Positions 8,703 through 18,176 of a stretch of 64,000 nt of DNA are shown here, in pieces. Positions within the stretch are counted from its first letter, which is position 1, and each line of letters opens with the position of its first letter. The notes beneath the pieces are model-generated. The model saw only the letters and a program-made list of their open reading frames with translations, did not search any database and was not told the origin of the DNA. This DNA is from UBA5078 sp963977405. Its GTDB lineage: Bacteria; Pseudomonadota; Gammaproteobacteria; Pseudomonadales; Pseudohongiellaceae. The DNA is taken from positions 7,916-71,915 of the forward strand of contig CAXBOY010000004.1 in the NCBI GenBank assembly GCA_963977405.1, read 5' to 3'. The translations under genes were made by a program, and so were the position numbers.

Positions 8703-10334
8703 ATGGATGCCAGCACGTTACCCGACCAAAATACTCGAATCTTACAGATCTATAACATTTATCGGCTCGCGCTCGCTGTAATTTTATTACTGAGTTTCCT
8801 AAGTGGGGCTAACACTACTCAGCTTGGCAATCACAATCCGCCCTTGTTTCTGTATACCACCCTAGCCTACCTAGGCTTTAGCTTGCTGGTCTTATTCCTT
8901 CTGCGACCAGAACAGGGCTCTAGGGCACGGCAGCGGCTTCTTAGCACTCTTTTCGTAATAGACATTCTAAGCGTTGCATTGCTGACTTACAGCTCACGAG
9001 GGGTTCTTAGTGGCTTGGGTCTACTCCATATTGTGACGATTGCTGCAGGCAGCATCCTAATCGCAGGACGCATGAGTACGTTCCTCGCAGCGATTGCCAG
9101 CATCGCTATCATCTACAGTGAGGTCTATCTGAGCTTTACCCGTAATGTTCCTGGCAATCAGTATGTGCAATCAGGCCTTCTAGGTGCTCTGCTATTCGCG
9201 ACTTCTCTTTACCTCCAGAACCTCGCAGAGAAGATGCGACGAAGTGCATTGTTAGCCGCAAGACAAGCCTCCGACATTCTAAGCTTGGAACAGCTTAATC
9301 AATTGATTATTGCACGTATGCGCACTGGCATTCTTGTGCTCGGACAAGAGGACAATGTCGTCACCGCCAATGACGCGGCCAATCAGATGCTCGCACTACA
9401 AGCAAAAGATGTCAGCATGATACCGAGTGTTAATTACGCAGCAAGCACATTGGTATTACCCGAGGCGTTGCTCGAGAATTTGAATCGCTGGAAAACTAAT
9501 AAAACCAAGCGCCCGCCAACTTTCAGCGTGCACAAGAGTGGCCCCCAACTACAAGCGAGCTTCACTTATCTTACTCCGGAGCCAGAGTCCAGTGTCTTGG
9601 TCTTTCTTGAAGACAGTAGCCATTTAATACAGCGGGTCAAACAACTAAAACTTGCTTCTCTTGGCAGACTTACTGCGAGCATCGCTCATGAAATCCGCAA
9701 TCCTTTAGGTGCTATTAGCCACGCCACACAATTGCTAGCGGAAGATTCTCAGCTAAGCGCTTCTGATCGAAGGCTTCTTGAGATCATCATGAATCACAGC
9801 GCTAGGGTGAACCACATTATCGAAGATGTACTGCACATGTCCCGTCACAAGCAGGTCCGCACTAAGCGCATTAATCTGCACGATTGGTTAACCGACTATG
9901 TCGACGGTTATCGTGAAGCCCACCAGATTGATGGAGATATCATCATCGACATTCAACCGCGCTCGACAGAGATTAGAGTTATCACGAATCAGCTAGAGCA
10001 AATACTCAACAACTTAGTAGAGAATGGTCTGCGCTATAGCGAGAAGAACACAGGCAAAGCCAACCTGCTTCTCAAAGGTGGCATCAGCGATAGTAATAGC
10101 AATGACATACCCGTCCTACATGTCATAGACGATGGCCTCGGCATTGATGAAACTACTGAGGAACACTTGTTTGAGCCCTTCCATACCACAGAGGCTACAG
10201 GAACTGGGCTAGGCCTTTATATCTCAAAAGAACTGTGCGAAGCTAACCAAGCACAGCTCTCTTATAAACGTACTACAGAGGGTAAGAGCTGTTTCAGCAT
10301 CCACTTCGCTCACCCCGATCGGAATATAGATTGA
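8703..10334 (+). CDS. pilS: Sensor histidine kinase PilS
   Basis: Membrane sensor of the PilS/PilR pair, which sets pilin transcription. An N-terminal block of about six transmembrane helices (to about 180) is followed by a PAS-like segment (LGQEDNVVTANDAANQML), a HisKA domain with phospho-acceptor His329 in IAHEIRNPLGA, and an ATPase domain with N box ILNNLVENGLRYS, G1 DDGLGI and G2 GTGLGLYI. I take the ATG at 8703 (MDASTLPDQN), which aligns with the family start. A TTG 32 codons upstream would add a Cys-rich stretch unlike other PilS. pilR follows 28 bases later. Confidence 0.93.
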   Translation: MDASTLPDQNTRILQIYNIYRLALAVILLLSFLSGANTTQLGNHNPPLFLYTTLAYLGFSLLVLFLLRPEQGSRARQRLLSTLFVIDILSVALLTYSSRGVLSGLGLLHIVTIAAGSILIAGRMSTFLAAIASIAIIYSEVYLSFTRNVPGNQYVQSGLLGALLFATSLYLQNLAEKMRRSALLAARQASDILSLEQLNQLIIARMRTGILVLGQEDNVVTANDAANQMLALQAKDVSMIPSVNYAASTLVLPEALLENLNRWKTNKTKRPPTFSVHKSGPQLQASFTYLTPEPESSVLVFLEDSSHLIQRVKQLKLASLGRLTASIAHEIRNPLGAISHATQLLAEDSQLSASDRRLLEIIMNHSARVNHIIEDVLHMSRHKQVRTKRINLHDWLTDYVDGYREAHQIDGDIIIDIQPRSTEIRVITNQLEQILNNLVENGLRYSEKNTGKANLLLKGGISDSNSNDIPVLHVIDDGLGIDETTEEHLFEPFHTTEATGTGLGLYISKELCEANQAQLSYKRTTEGKSCFSIHFAHPDRNID

Positions 10335-10362
10335 CCAGCTTCAACGGCCTGAGCCTGGAGTA

Positions 10363-11775
10363 ATGATGACAGGTAGAGTATTAATAGTTGACGACGAACC
10401 CGATATCCGCGAACTCTTGGAAATCACATTGGGTCGAATGTCACTCATTACCGAAAGCGCCAGTGATCTCGCAAGTGCTTTCGAGCACTTGCGCAATAAT
10501 TCATTTAGCTTATGCCTAACAGACATGCGTCTACCAGATGGCGACGGCATCAAACTTGTCGAGCATATTCAACGTCAATACAGCCATATGCCCGTAGCAG
10601 TGATCACTGCTCATGGCAACGCAGAGACTGCAATTAAAGCACTCAAAGCGGGAGCCTTTGATTTCGTTTCCAAACCAGTCGACCTGCAGAAGCTTCGGGA
10701 CTTAGTGCTAGCAGCGATAAAACTCTCCAGAACTCCAACGCCCTCCCATTCAAGCCACAATTCCGTATTACCGGAAACAATCAACATCAGCGGGAAATCG
10801 GAGAAGATACGCGAACTTAGGCAACAGATAAGCCGTCTCGCACGCAGCCAGGCTCCCGTGTTTATAAGCGGCGAATCGGGTAGCGGCAAGGAACTTGCGG
10901 CCCGCTCTATTCATTTGCAAAGCGCAAGGGCCGACAGTGCTTTTATCGCTGTTAACTGCGGGGCAATACCGTCGGAGTTGATGGAAAGCGAACTCTTTGG
11001 ACATGTCAAAGGTAGCTTCACGGGTGCAGACAAAGATAAGACTGGGCTTTTTCAGGCTGCCTCCGGCGGCACACTGTTTCTCGACGAAGTGGCAGACCTT
11101 CCCCTCCATATGCAGGTCAAACTACTGCGCGTAATACAGGAGAAATCGGTTCGGCCGGTTGGGTCTCAAGTCGAGTACCCCACTGATGTGCGCTTACTCA
11201 GTGCTAGCCATAAGAATCTTGTCGAGGAGGTCAATCTACAACGCTTTAGGCAAGATCTGTACTACCGTATTAACGTCATCGAATTAGCGGTCCCAAGTCT
11301 GCGCGAACGCAGTGAAGACATTCCCGATATTGTCGAACAATTACTGAGCCGCATCGCGCTAGACAATGACCTAGAAACACCCCCTAGTATCGGGGAAGAC
11401 GCTATGACAGCGCTATGTCGTTATCCATTCCCAGGGAATGTACGCGAATTGGAGAACATCTTACAACGCGCTCTGACCCTCAGCGAAAACAAACGCATTA
11501 CCGCAAGCAACTTAGACCTTACACAGCAAAATACTAGCTTCACCACCTCTATGGAGAAGCGGGCTGCAAGCAACATAGTGACAGCAGATACAAGTGGCGT
11601 TGAATTTCTCTTAGGTAATGGTTTTTCACTAGAACAACATCTAGAAAACATAGAAAAGCGCGCCATTGAATTAGCCCTTTTAGAATCGCGCTGGAACAAA
11701 ACTGCAGCAGCCGAACTTCTCGGCATGAGCTTTCGCTCATTACGCTACCGCATGAAGAAACTGAACCTAGAGTGA
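10363..11775 (+). CDS. pilR: Sigma-54 response regulator PilR
   Basis: A 470-residue NtrC-type activator. The receiver domain carries Asp54 (TDMRLPDGDG) and a Lys near 104. The AAA+ domain has Walker A GESGSGKE, the sigma-54 contact loop GSFTGA and Walker B GGTLFLDEVADL. The C-terminal Fis-type helix-turn-helix ends NKTAAAELLGMSFRSLRYRMKK. It is expected to be phosphorylated by PilS and to activate the major pilin gene, which is not in this window. GGAG lies immediately upstream, and the second of two consecutive ATGs is better spaced from it. Confidence 0.96.
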   Translation: MMTGRVLIVDDEPDIRELLEITLGRMSLITESASDLASAFEHLRNNSFSLCLTDMRLPDGDGIKLVEHIQRQYSHMPVAVITAHGNAETAIKALKAGAFDFVSKPVDLQKLRDLVLAAIKLSRTPTPSHSSHNSVLPETINISGKSEKIRELRQQISRLARSQAPVFISGESGSGKELAARSIHLQSARADSAFIAVNCGAIPSELMESELFGHVKGSFTGADKDKTGLFQAASGGTLFLDEVADLPLHMQVKLLRVIQEKSVRPVGSQVEYPTDVRLLSASHKNLVEEVNLQRFRQDLYYRINVIELAVPSLRERSEDIPDIVEQLLSRIALDNDLETPPSIGEDAMTALCRYPFPGNVRELENILQRALTLSENKRITASNLDLTQQNTSFTTSMEKRAASNIVTADTSGVEFLLGNGFSLEQHLENIEKRAIELALLESRWNKTAAAELLGMSFRSLRYRMKKLNLE

Positions 11776-11777
11776 CC

Positions 11778-12899
11778 TTAAGCAGAAAAGCGGGGCGCCA
11801 ACGTATAGGGAAGTGGATCTAGCCGCGGAGTTCGCCCCAACAGAATATCCGCAAGCAGACCTGCCGATGCAGGTGCTAACACCAAACCATTGCGAAATTG
11901 TCCGGCATTCACACTCAAATTTCGAAACCCTGGCACGCTTCCTATATAGGGTATTCCTTGCGCAGCGCCTGGTCTCAAACCTGCCCAATGAGCAATCATT
12001 GAAGCTGATTTTAATTCGGGAACTAATGCCAGAGCCGACGCAAAGAGACTTTTCTCGGCCGTTTCGCTAGTGCTCTTATCAAAGCCGGTATACTCCAGAG
12101 TACTGCCTACCAACAGATGTCCGTCTCGACGTGGTATTAGGTAGCGACCATTACTTAACACAATACTACTAAGCACTTTTTTTGCAGGTTTCAACAGCAG
12201 CATTTGTCCCTTAACCGGATGCACGTCTACTTCGAGAGAAAGGGATTTAAGTAGACTTCCCGTCCAAGCACCCGCCGTCACTACAACATGCTGCCCCAAA
12301 ACTTTTTCAAACTGCCCATGACGGAGCAACTCAACACCCTGGACGCTGCGCTCATCTCTGCCTGCTCCTTGAATAAACCCAGTGACACTACTTTGTTCTA
12401 GAAAACGCACGCGAGGTTGTAATTGCAGGCTTTTAAGCAATGCCTTGAGCAAACGCGGATTGCGAATATTGGCGATACCCGGCATCCACAATCCCTCCTT
12501 GTAGCCCTGCGCTAATAAGGGTTCGCGTTGATATATTGTCTCTCTGGAAAGCGAATGCATTGCACTACCAACGCCTTTTGCCCACGCTAAGGCCGCATTG
12601 GAATCCTCAGCGTCGAGCATCAAAAGACCTGTGCGCTCCCACTCAGGATCTATTCCGGTTTCTTCTAACAACCGCTTTGCCAAGGCTGGATATTCCTTCT
12701 GGGCGGAACTGGCAAGCGCTGTAACTGCAGGTGTATAACGCCACGGATAGAGAGGTGACACGATTCCACCACCGGCCCAAGAAGCTTCTTTGCCACATTC
12801 ACCGCGCTCGATTACGGTAACGCTAGCCCCTGCAGCGGATAGTTCCCGCGCGAGAAGTAGACCGATGACACCTCCCCCTACTAATAGAAAATCGCTCAT
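11778..12899 (-). CDS. thiO: FAD-dependent glycine oxidase ThiO
   Basis: A 373-residue DAO-family flavoenzyme. The N-terminal Rossmann motif is VGGGVIGLLLARELSAAG, followed by the FAD contact GKEASWAGGGIVSPLYPW that is typical of ThiO. The C-terminal region has GLRPGAAQGIPYIG and a final FRNGLVLAPASAG. ThiO oxidises glycine to the imine used in thiazole synthesis. It ends two bases from pilR in convergent orientation. Its place beside pilSR and fimT is the same as in Pseudomonas. The ATG at 12899 is preferred to an upstream TTG. Confidence 0.9.
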   Translation of the reverse strand: MSDFLLVGGGVIGLLLARELSAAGASVTVIERGECGKEASWAGGGIVSPLYPWRYTPAVTALASSAQKEYPALAKRLLEETGIDPEWERTGLLMLDAEDSNAALAWAKGVGSAMHSLSRETIYQREPLLAQGYKEGLWMPGIANIRNPRLLKALLKSLQLQPRVRFLEQSSVTGFIQGAGRDERSVQGVELLRHGQFEKVLGQHVVVTAGAWTGSLLKSLSLEVDVHPVKGQMLLLKPAKKVLSSIVLSNGRYLIPRRDGHLLVGSTLEYTGFDKSTSETAEKSLFASALALVPELKSASMIAHWAGLRPGAAQGIPYIGSVPGFRNLSVNAGQFRNGLVLAPASAGLLADILLGRTPRLDPLPYTLAPRFSA

Positions 12900-13002
12900 A
12901 TCATTCAAAACTTATGCCCTAATGCAAACTGCTTAGTTCGCGCAATCGTACTGCACCAACTACACTGAAAAGGGGCAACTTTAGCACATGGAGGTGACTA
13001 AA

Positions 13003-13563
13003 TTGATCTGCAATCGTGGTTTCACAATACTGGAGGTGTGCATCACGCTCGCTTTGGTATGTGTCCTGACAGGGTTGGCTGCTGCTCCACTGCAAAGTTT
13101 CGTTGCGGCCAAAGAGGGCGACCATGCCCTACGCTCAATTAATGAGCTGATTCTAATAGCCCGCAGTGCCGCAGCGAAGAACGGACGCGGCGTAACACTC
13201 TGCCCCAGTAGCACAGGGCTACAATGTGGTGGCACATGGTCATCAGGCGCGCTGCTTTTTCTAGATCGCAACTTCGACCGCAAGATCAACCAAGACGATA
13301 TTGTTCTAAGAGCAAGGAGCGAGTTAAGTCGGCACGGCAACATTACTTGGCGCGCCTTTGGCAACCGCCAATACGTTCAGATTGATGCGAGGGGTTTCAT
13401 GCGACATCAGAGTGGAAATTTCAGTTACTGCGATGCCTCGGGCGACCCACAATTGGCGCGTCAACTAGTGGTCAACGGTGCCGGACGGGTTCGCGTTGCA
13501 GTTGATAGCGATGGTGACGGAATAAGGGAAAACAGTAGAGGTAAGGCATTGGTGTGCAAATAG
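13003..13563 (+). CDS. fimT: Type IV pseudopilin FimT (GspH/FimT family)
   Basis: A minor pseudopilin with the prepilin site CNRG/FTILE and a GspH-type globular domain (RSAAAKNGRGVTLCPSS, later WSSGALLFLDRN). The strong GGAGGTGA at 12990-12997 points to the TTG at 13003. That start leaves a five-residue leader before the PilD cleavage glycine, normal for a type IVa prepilin, whereas the ATG at 12988 would overlap this site. A C-terminal GRVR (13483-13494) fits the GRxR DNA-binding motif reported for FimT proteins in natural transformation. It is transcribed toward pilE, one base between the two stop codons. Confidence 0.88.
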   Translation: MICNRGFTILEVCITLALVCVLTGLAAAPLQSFVAAKEGDHALRSINELILIARSAAAKNGRGVTLCPSSTGLQCGGTWSSGALLFLDRNFDRKINQDDIVLRARSELSRHGNITWRAFGNRQYVQIDARGFMRHQSGNFSYCDASGDPQLARQLVVNGAGRVRVAVDSDGDGIRENSRGKALVCK

Positions 13564-13564
13564 T

Positions 13565-14014
13565 TTAGCGCCAGCAGTTGGCAACAGTGTCACCTGTCGC
13601 ACCCTTGAGGCCAGTGTTCGTAATAGTGAGCGTAGTGCAACTATCGACAGCCTGATTTCCCTGTGGCGTTGCGGTTGCGACGAAACAATTTGTGATTGCA
13701 CCTGCCGCACACGCTGCTACTGCGACTTGATACAGACCTGCTTCAGAGGTCAAGGTCGCGACAGCTGGTGAGGATAAAGGATTGGCATTGGTTGAGTAAG
13801 AATTATTGTCCGAGTAAAAGCGCTCTTGATTCGCAGCAACTTGCAGCAATAGACTCTGCGCCTCTGCGCGCCCACCACTACGCACGCTCTGCTGGTAGGC
13901 TGGAATAGCTACTGCAGTCAAGACTCCTATTATAGCCACCACAATCATCAATTCAATCAAAGTGAAACCAGAGATGGCCAATACAGGTTTGCGCGTTTCA
14001 GAGAGTTTTCTCAT
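13565..14014 (-). CDS. pilE: Minor type IV pilin PilE (ComP/PilE-like)
   Basis: A 149-residue pilin with leader MRKLSETRKPVLAISG and mature start FTLIELMIVVAIIGVLTAVA, including the Glu5 needed for assembly. The body has the family signature AEAQSLLLQVAANQERFYSDNNSY and four Cys, the last three in TNCF, DSCTT and NCWR, likely forming disulfides. This resembles P. aeruginosa PilE and the ComP-type pilins rather than major PilA. I chose the ATG at 14014 because only it gives a credible leader. It is last in the fimU-pilVWXY1Y2-E run, 95 bases after pilY2. Confidence 0.9.
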   Translation of the reverse strand: MRKLSETRKPVLAISGFTLIELMIVVAIIGVLTAVAIPAYQQSVRSGGRAEAQSLLLQVAANQERFYSDNNSYSTNANPLSSPAVATLTSEAGLYQVAVAACAAGAITNCFVATATPQGNQAVDSCTTLTITNTGLKGATGDTVANCWR

Positions 14015-14109
14015 AGTGGGGATTTTGCTCTTTATTGATGATCGTCGTGATGCTCTTAAGCTTACGCCCGAAGTGTATACGGCGCTAGTAATGCGCAAAC
14101 ATAAAATCA

Positions 14110-14415
14110 CTAGTTTTGCTCCAACACTCTTAGCATGGCATCTGGGCCGATCAGCTCAACTCGCGCTAAAGTGCCATTAGCATCGACCGTAAAACGCACT
14201 ACCATTCCAATATCCATCGTCTCTGGACCTACTAGGCTGTCCTTCAAATAGACTTGTGTGACACGATCGGAGAACCCGTATCTCGTTCCTGAAATCGTTA
14301 CATAGCCATTGTCTTGATCAAGACCTTCGATGCTACCGGTTTGCTCGTTCTGTGCGAAAACCTGTGCGGCCATCAAGCATAAAAAGAGTAATCCAGAGTG
14401 GAAAAAACGTCGCAT
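14110..14415 (-). CDS. pilY2: PilY2-like small secreted protein
   Basis: A 101-residue protein with a signal peptide (MRRFFHSGLLFLCLMAAQVFA) and a compact beta-rich body containing DNGYVTISGTRYGFSDR. AGGAG lies eight bases before the ATG at 14415, which decides the start. In P. aeruginosa pilY2 is a gene of similar size between pilY1 and pilE, and position is the main reason for the name. Its function in pilus biogenesis is poorly known. It lies 23 bases downstream of pilY1. Confidence 0.75.
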   Translation of the reverse strand: MRRFFHSGLLFLCLMAAQVFAQNEQTGSIEGLDQDNGYVTISGTRYGFSDRVTQVYLKDSLVGPETMDIGMVVRFTVDANGTLARVELIGPDAMLRVLEQN

Positions 14416-14438
14416 ACAATAACTCCTATTGAACTTCG

Positions 14439-17400
14439 TCAATCTAATTGCCGCCACGACTGCCGCCCGCTAGCAGTAGTTCCAGTATTGAGTTCCATCA
14501 CGTCCACATCACCACTGCTGCCGCTTCCGAAGGCAAGGTCTCGATCTGAGTCTGACAATATGCTCAAGGTTGGCACAATACCGACGTCCGACATTCTTCC
14601 GGAAGCATTCGTATCAACCTCATCGAATACCCCATCGCCATTCAGATCGAATGCGGGGAAGCCCAACGCCCCACCATCGCGAAAATTGACCTGCATAACA
14701 AAACTACTTCCCCCAAAATCGCAGGGCTGTTGTGAGGGAATCAAAGTGGTGAAAATCACACGACCGTCGCGAACCACTGCGTTGCTAACTTGTCGTTCGC
14801 CAAAGTTATTCGCGTTGGCAACGCCCTCTACTGCCTCAGGTCGTAGGTTAATCTTCCAACCCATAGCGGTATCGAAATCTAAGTCATTGTCGGACATTTC
14901 ACGCAACACATAGAAGGAATCTTCAGACCCATTCTCATCTGTATCGAAACCCTCGTTATATTGATTGTCGATCGTTTGAATGACAAGGTCGCTACTATCG
15001 AAAGCCGTTAGGCTATTTTCGTTCTTATCCCAAATTCCATAGAAGGCTTGAGTAGGTTGGGATAGGGGATCATTATCATCTATCTCTAAGTATTGCCCGG
15101 TACCGAAGTAGACCATGAAGCCATCTCGCCCGTCAGGATGAAACGCGACTTGCGGCTGTGTGGTAATCGCTTGGTTGGCCTCTGTCGTAAATAGAGGCCT
15201 CGGGTTAGGCCCGGACCTGTAGTCGCTGTCCCACTGGCCAGGGTTTGCATTAGTGACGTCGAACTTCCACATATTGCCCTGTAAGTCGCCTGCGTAAATA
15301 ATATCTACCTCTAAGTCACCGTTGTAATCTACTAGTGTAGGTGTCGCCAATCCATTGGGAGTAGCCACTGTTCCGGCGTTGGTGCTTAATTTGCGAATCA
15401 AGTCACCGGTTTCGAGGTCGACGATAAAAAGAACCGCATCGCCACTAGCACTCACGTTGCCATCGGCCTCCGTATTGTTATAACCGTTGCCGAACACAGC
15501 AGCCCAGCGACCATTTGCCATCTTTGCGATCTGCGGCTTGCCATAGGTATATCCTAGGTCCGCATCGTCGGAATCATCGAACTCCCATAACACTAAACTC
15601 GCCGCATTGGCCTCGTCAAACGTCGCAGGGTTCGTTACATCTAGCGCGAAGACCGCCTGCCCGCCGCCCCCTAAGCCAGAAGCCAAGACGGTGCGCCATA
15701 GACCATCCACTGCACTAGCAGGATCGTCCATCGTGGCAAGATATGCGTCCACAATCGTAGGGCCCGCATCCGCGAAATATCGGTGTGAGTAGGTAGGATC
15801 AGCTAAATCTGGAAGATTCTCGAAAACAGCATTGGGGACATAGGCGATGCCCTCGCTTCCATTTGCCTCTGCAAAGCCGTGCAGCATTCCGTCATTTGCG
15901 CCTACATACACCATAGGCGCACGCGCGCTATAAGCCGACTTAAACGCCGCATAGGATTTTGGTGCCACGCTTTCCGGATAACGGAAACTTGGCGCGCCCA
16001 CATAGCGAGGGTCAGAATTAACGATATCGCCTAGAACCGTATTGCGTGTCCTAAACCCATATCCAACCCCTTCATTACTGCGCTGACCGCGCAGATAGTT
16101 CGTCAGTGCTGTTCCATATGCCTGGTTTGCAGCCACCTCTGAAGGTACAACTGTTGCTGCAGAATAAGGCGCAGTACTCAATAAATAGCTGATCTGTGTC
16201 GATGTAAGCCCAGTTAACGCATCAGGGGACTTGTGGTTGGCAGGCCAACGAAACGCGACACCTTGCCCCTCCGGGCTACCCCCTGGAATGACATCCGCAT
16301 CGGGGTTGTAAGTTAAGATTTCGCGCGCCGAATTATAGTTCTGCGAGTCCAGAACGTCTCCTGCGTTCCAGTCGGGCACTGGGTCCACGCTGCCGTCAGC
16401 GTTGATCCCGAACGCAAGCAGCTGCCCACTCCAATCAGCGCTATCGAAGCGTGCCTGAAACAAATAGCTGCCGGCACTTAGTGTGCCGGAATTGGTAGCG
16501 ACAGACGCCGAAGAGCCGACGCGATCGGCGATATTGGCGAGTGCGTCTTGAATGGAATTGACAACTTCCTGTGGTGATTGCGCGGCCACAAATACGCCCT
16601 GACTATTGTAAGCAGCATGCCACAAGTCGTCGATCTTCTCCGGGTCACTGTTGTAGGGATTACCCCAATTACCATTCACATTCAGAGTCGGATTTGGCCA
16701 ACCATCATTGTCGGTATCGACTAACAAACCAGTCACGCCAAATGCCACGGTGAAGGTCACCATATGTTGTTGATTATTACCATCGAGTAGACTTGTTGGC
16801 ACTTGATTTGGCAGTGGGCTTAAATCATTGTCGTAATAGTGGCGCGCCACATCGGCTAGCGTTCTAGAACGACTATCTCCATCCGCGTTTCCGATCGCAT
16901 TGGACGGGTCATTGCCATTCCAATAGCCATCGGTAAAGAGCACCGAGAAATTTTGCTGACAGGCAGAGAATATGGGATCTGTCATACCCAAAGTATTGTC
17001 GTAATAGGCACCGACGCGCTCTAAGCCCCGGCGCAGTGGTGTGCCCATCGCAGGCCAGTTATAACTGTATAGACTATCGAGTAAAGCGGTGTTATGGGCA
17101 GAATACTCAACAGTCGCCTCAGGTGGTACTTCCGCGAACAATGTCGCGTATTGATTGATAACGCTCAGTCCAAAGCGAAAGCCTGGGGACGCTGAAATCA
17201 CCGCAGCTATTGCACCTTTTGTAACGAAAGAACGGCGTCTGGAATATTGATACCAATTGGCAATATTTTGTTTGGTTTCAGCCAAGGTACGACCATACTG
17301 ATCGACCGTTGCACCACTGATAGTCGTTGTCGCGGCACTAGTGCCGAAACAACCTGCGTAAGGGACCGTTTGCTGTGCATGGGCTAAGGTGCAAGTGGTA

Positions 17401-18140
17401 TTCAAGGCCGCCATGGTTGCTGCTGCAGGGACGGTCAACTCTCGACGGGTTAGTGCTGCACCGCCGACGGTATATTCCACACGGGAGTCGAAAAGGTCCA
17501 CACTTCCATTAGGGGTGTTAGTTGCATTAGAAGGACCGCTAGGTCGAGACCCGCTATAGCCGTGATCATCTAGAGCAACTTCATAGACAAAACCTGTTAG
17601 GTCGCGAGTAACTGTATAGCCACTTGTCCCAGCCTGAGGGTCGCTGCGCGCCGCCACAAAAGACGCATTGGGTTTGCCCGGCCAGGGTTTATATTCTTGC
17701 GCGGGGTCGTAATAGAGTAGGTTAAAGTCTGACGAGCGCACCCGCCAGTCGCGCACAAGAGATTCCGGTTGCTTCTCAGTCTCGGGGTACGTGCAAGAAT
17801 TGTAGGCGTTATCACTATTGTCGAAGAAAAAAGTATAAGAGCGACGCCCAGTGCAACTACCGACAGAAGCGAAGGTTAGCCAGAGACCATCGTTACTCCT
17901 TGCCACGCCAGCATTTTCCCAATAATTGAGGTAATAGTCGTGTGGGGTCGCAAGAATTTCCCAGTCCATAGAACCGGAATCATCAACCATAAAAAATACG
18001 TTTGGGTCCACACTTACGCCAAGGAATAATGGACTATTGGCCAGTTGCAAGGGCGCAGCATTGCTGCCCAGTGGAATCGCTAAGCCAACTACCGATAGCA
18101 GCCAGCAAACGATTACTCTACTTATCTCTTTTATTGACAT
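14439..18140 (-). CDS. pilY1: Type IV pilus tip/adhesin protein PilY1
   Basis: A 1233-residue exported protein of the PilY1/PilC family. It starts at ATG 18140 after GAGGTCATT, with a signal peptide ending around SNAAP. The N-terminal half holds a von Willebrand A-like domain with MIDAS motif DDSGSM and a later FTDGYWNG. The C-terminal half is the beta-propeller known from PilY1, with GANDGMLHGF and Ca2+-binding-like loops such as DYNGDLEVD and, near the end, DLNGDGVFDE. Known members bind Ca2+, control pilus extension and retraction, and act in surface sensing. It lies between pilX and pilY2 in the minor pilin operon. Confidence 0.95.
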   Translation of the reverse strand: MSIKEISRVIVCWLLSVVGLAIPLGSNAAPLQLANSPLFLGVSVDPNVFFMVDDSGSMDWEILATPHDYYLNYWENAGVARSNDGLWLTFASVGSCTGRRSYTFFFDNSDNAYNSCTYPETEKQPESLVRDWRVRSSDFNLLYYDPAQEYKPWPGKPNASFVAARSDPQAGTSGYTVTRDLTGFVYEVALDDHGYSGSRPSGPSNATNTPNGSVDLFDSRVEYTVGGAALTRRELTVPAAATMAALNTTCTLAHAQQTVPYAGCFGTSAATTTISGATVDQYGRTLAETKQNIANWYQYSRRRSFVTKGAIAAVISASPGFRFGLSVINQYATLFAEVPPEATVEYSAHNTALLDSLYSYNWPAMGTPLRRGLERVGAYYDNTLGMTDPIFSACQQNFSVLFTDGYWNGNDPSNAIGNADGDSRSRTLADVARHYYDNDLSPLPNQVPTSLLDGNNQQHMVTFTVAFGVTGLLVDTDNDGWPNPTLNVNGNWGNPYNSDPEKIDDLWHAAYNSQGVFVAAQSPQEVVNSIQDALANIADRVGSSASVATNSGTLSAGSYLFQARFDSADWSGQLLAFGINADGSVDPVPDWNAGDVLDSQNYNSAREILTYNPDADVIPGGSPEGQGVAFRWPANHKSPDALTGLTSTQISYLLSTAPYSAATVVPSEVAANQAYGTALTNYLRGQRSNEGVGYGFRTRNTVLGDIVNSDPRYVGAPSFRYPESVAPKSYAAFKSAYSARAPMVYVGANDGMLHGFAEANGSEGIAYVPNAVFENLPDLADPTYSHRYFADAGPTIVDAYLATMDDPASAVDGLWRTVLASGLGGGGQAVFALDVTNPATFDEANAASLVLWEFDDSDDADLGYTYGKPQIAKMANGRWAAVFGNGYNNTEADGNVSASGDAVLFIVDLETGDLIRKLSTNAGTVATPNGLATPTLVDYNGDLEVDIIYAGDLQGNMWKFDVTNANPGQWDSDYRSGPNPRPLFTTEANQAITTQPQVAFHPDGRDGFMVYFGTGQYLEIDDNDPLSQPTQAFYGIWDKNENSLTAFDSSDLVIQTIDNQYNEGFDTDENGSEDSFYVLREMSDNDLDFDTAMGWKINLRPEAVEGVANANNFGERQVSNAVVRDGRVIFTTLIPSQQPCDFGGSSFVMQVNFRDGGALGFPAFDLNGDGVFDEVDTNASGRMSDVGIVPTLSILSDSDRDLAFGSGSSGDVDVMELNTGTTASGRQSWRQLD

Positions 18141-18176
18141 AATGACCTCGGCCAAACGTTGCAAGATTGGCTTACG

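Noticed and set aside
14398..14913. Plus-strand frame of 171 codons over pilY2 and the pilY1 end
   Set aside because: Antisense to two genes with good starts and family support, and the text is Ser/Pro/Arg-rich shadow.
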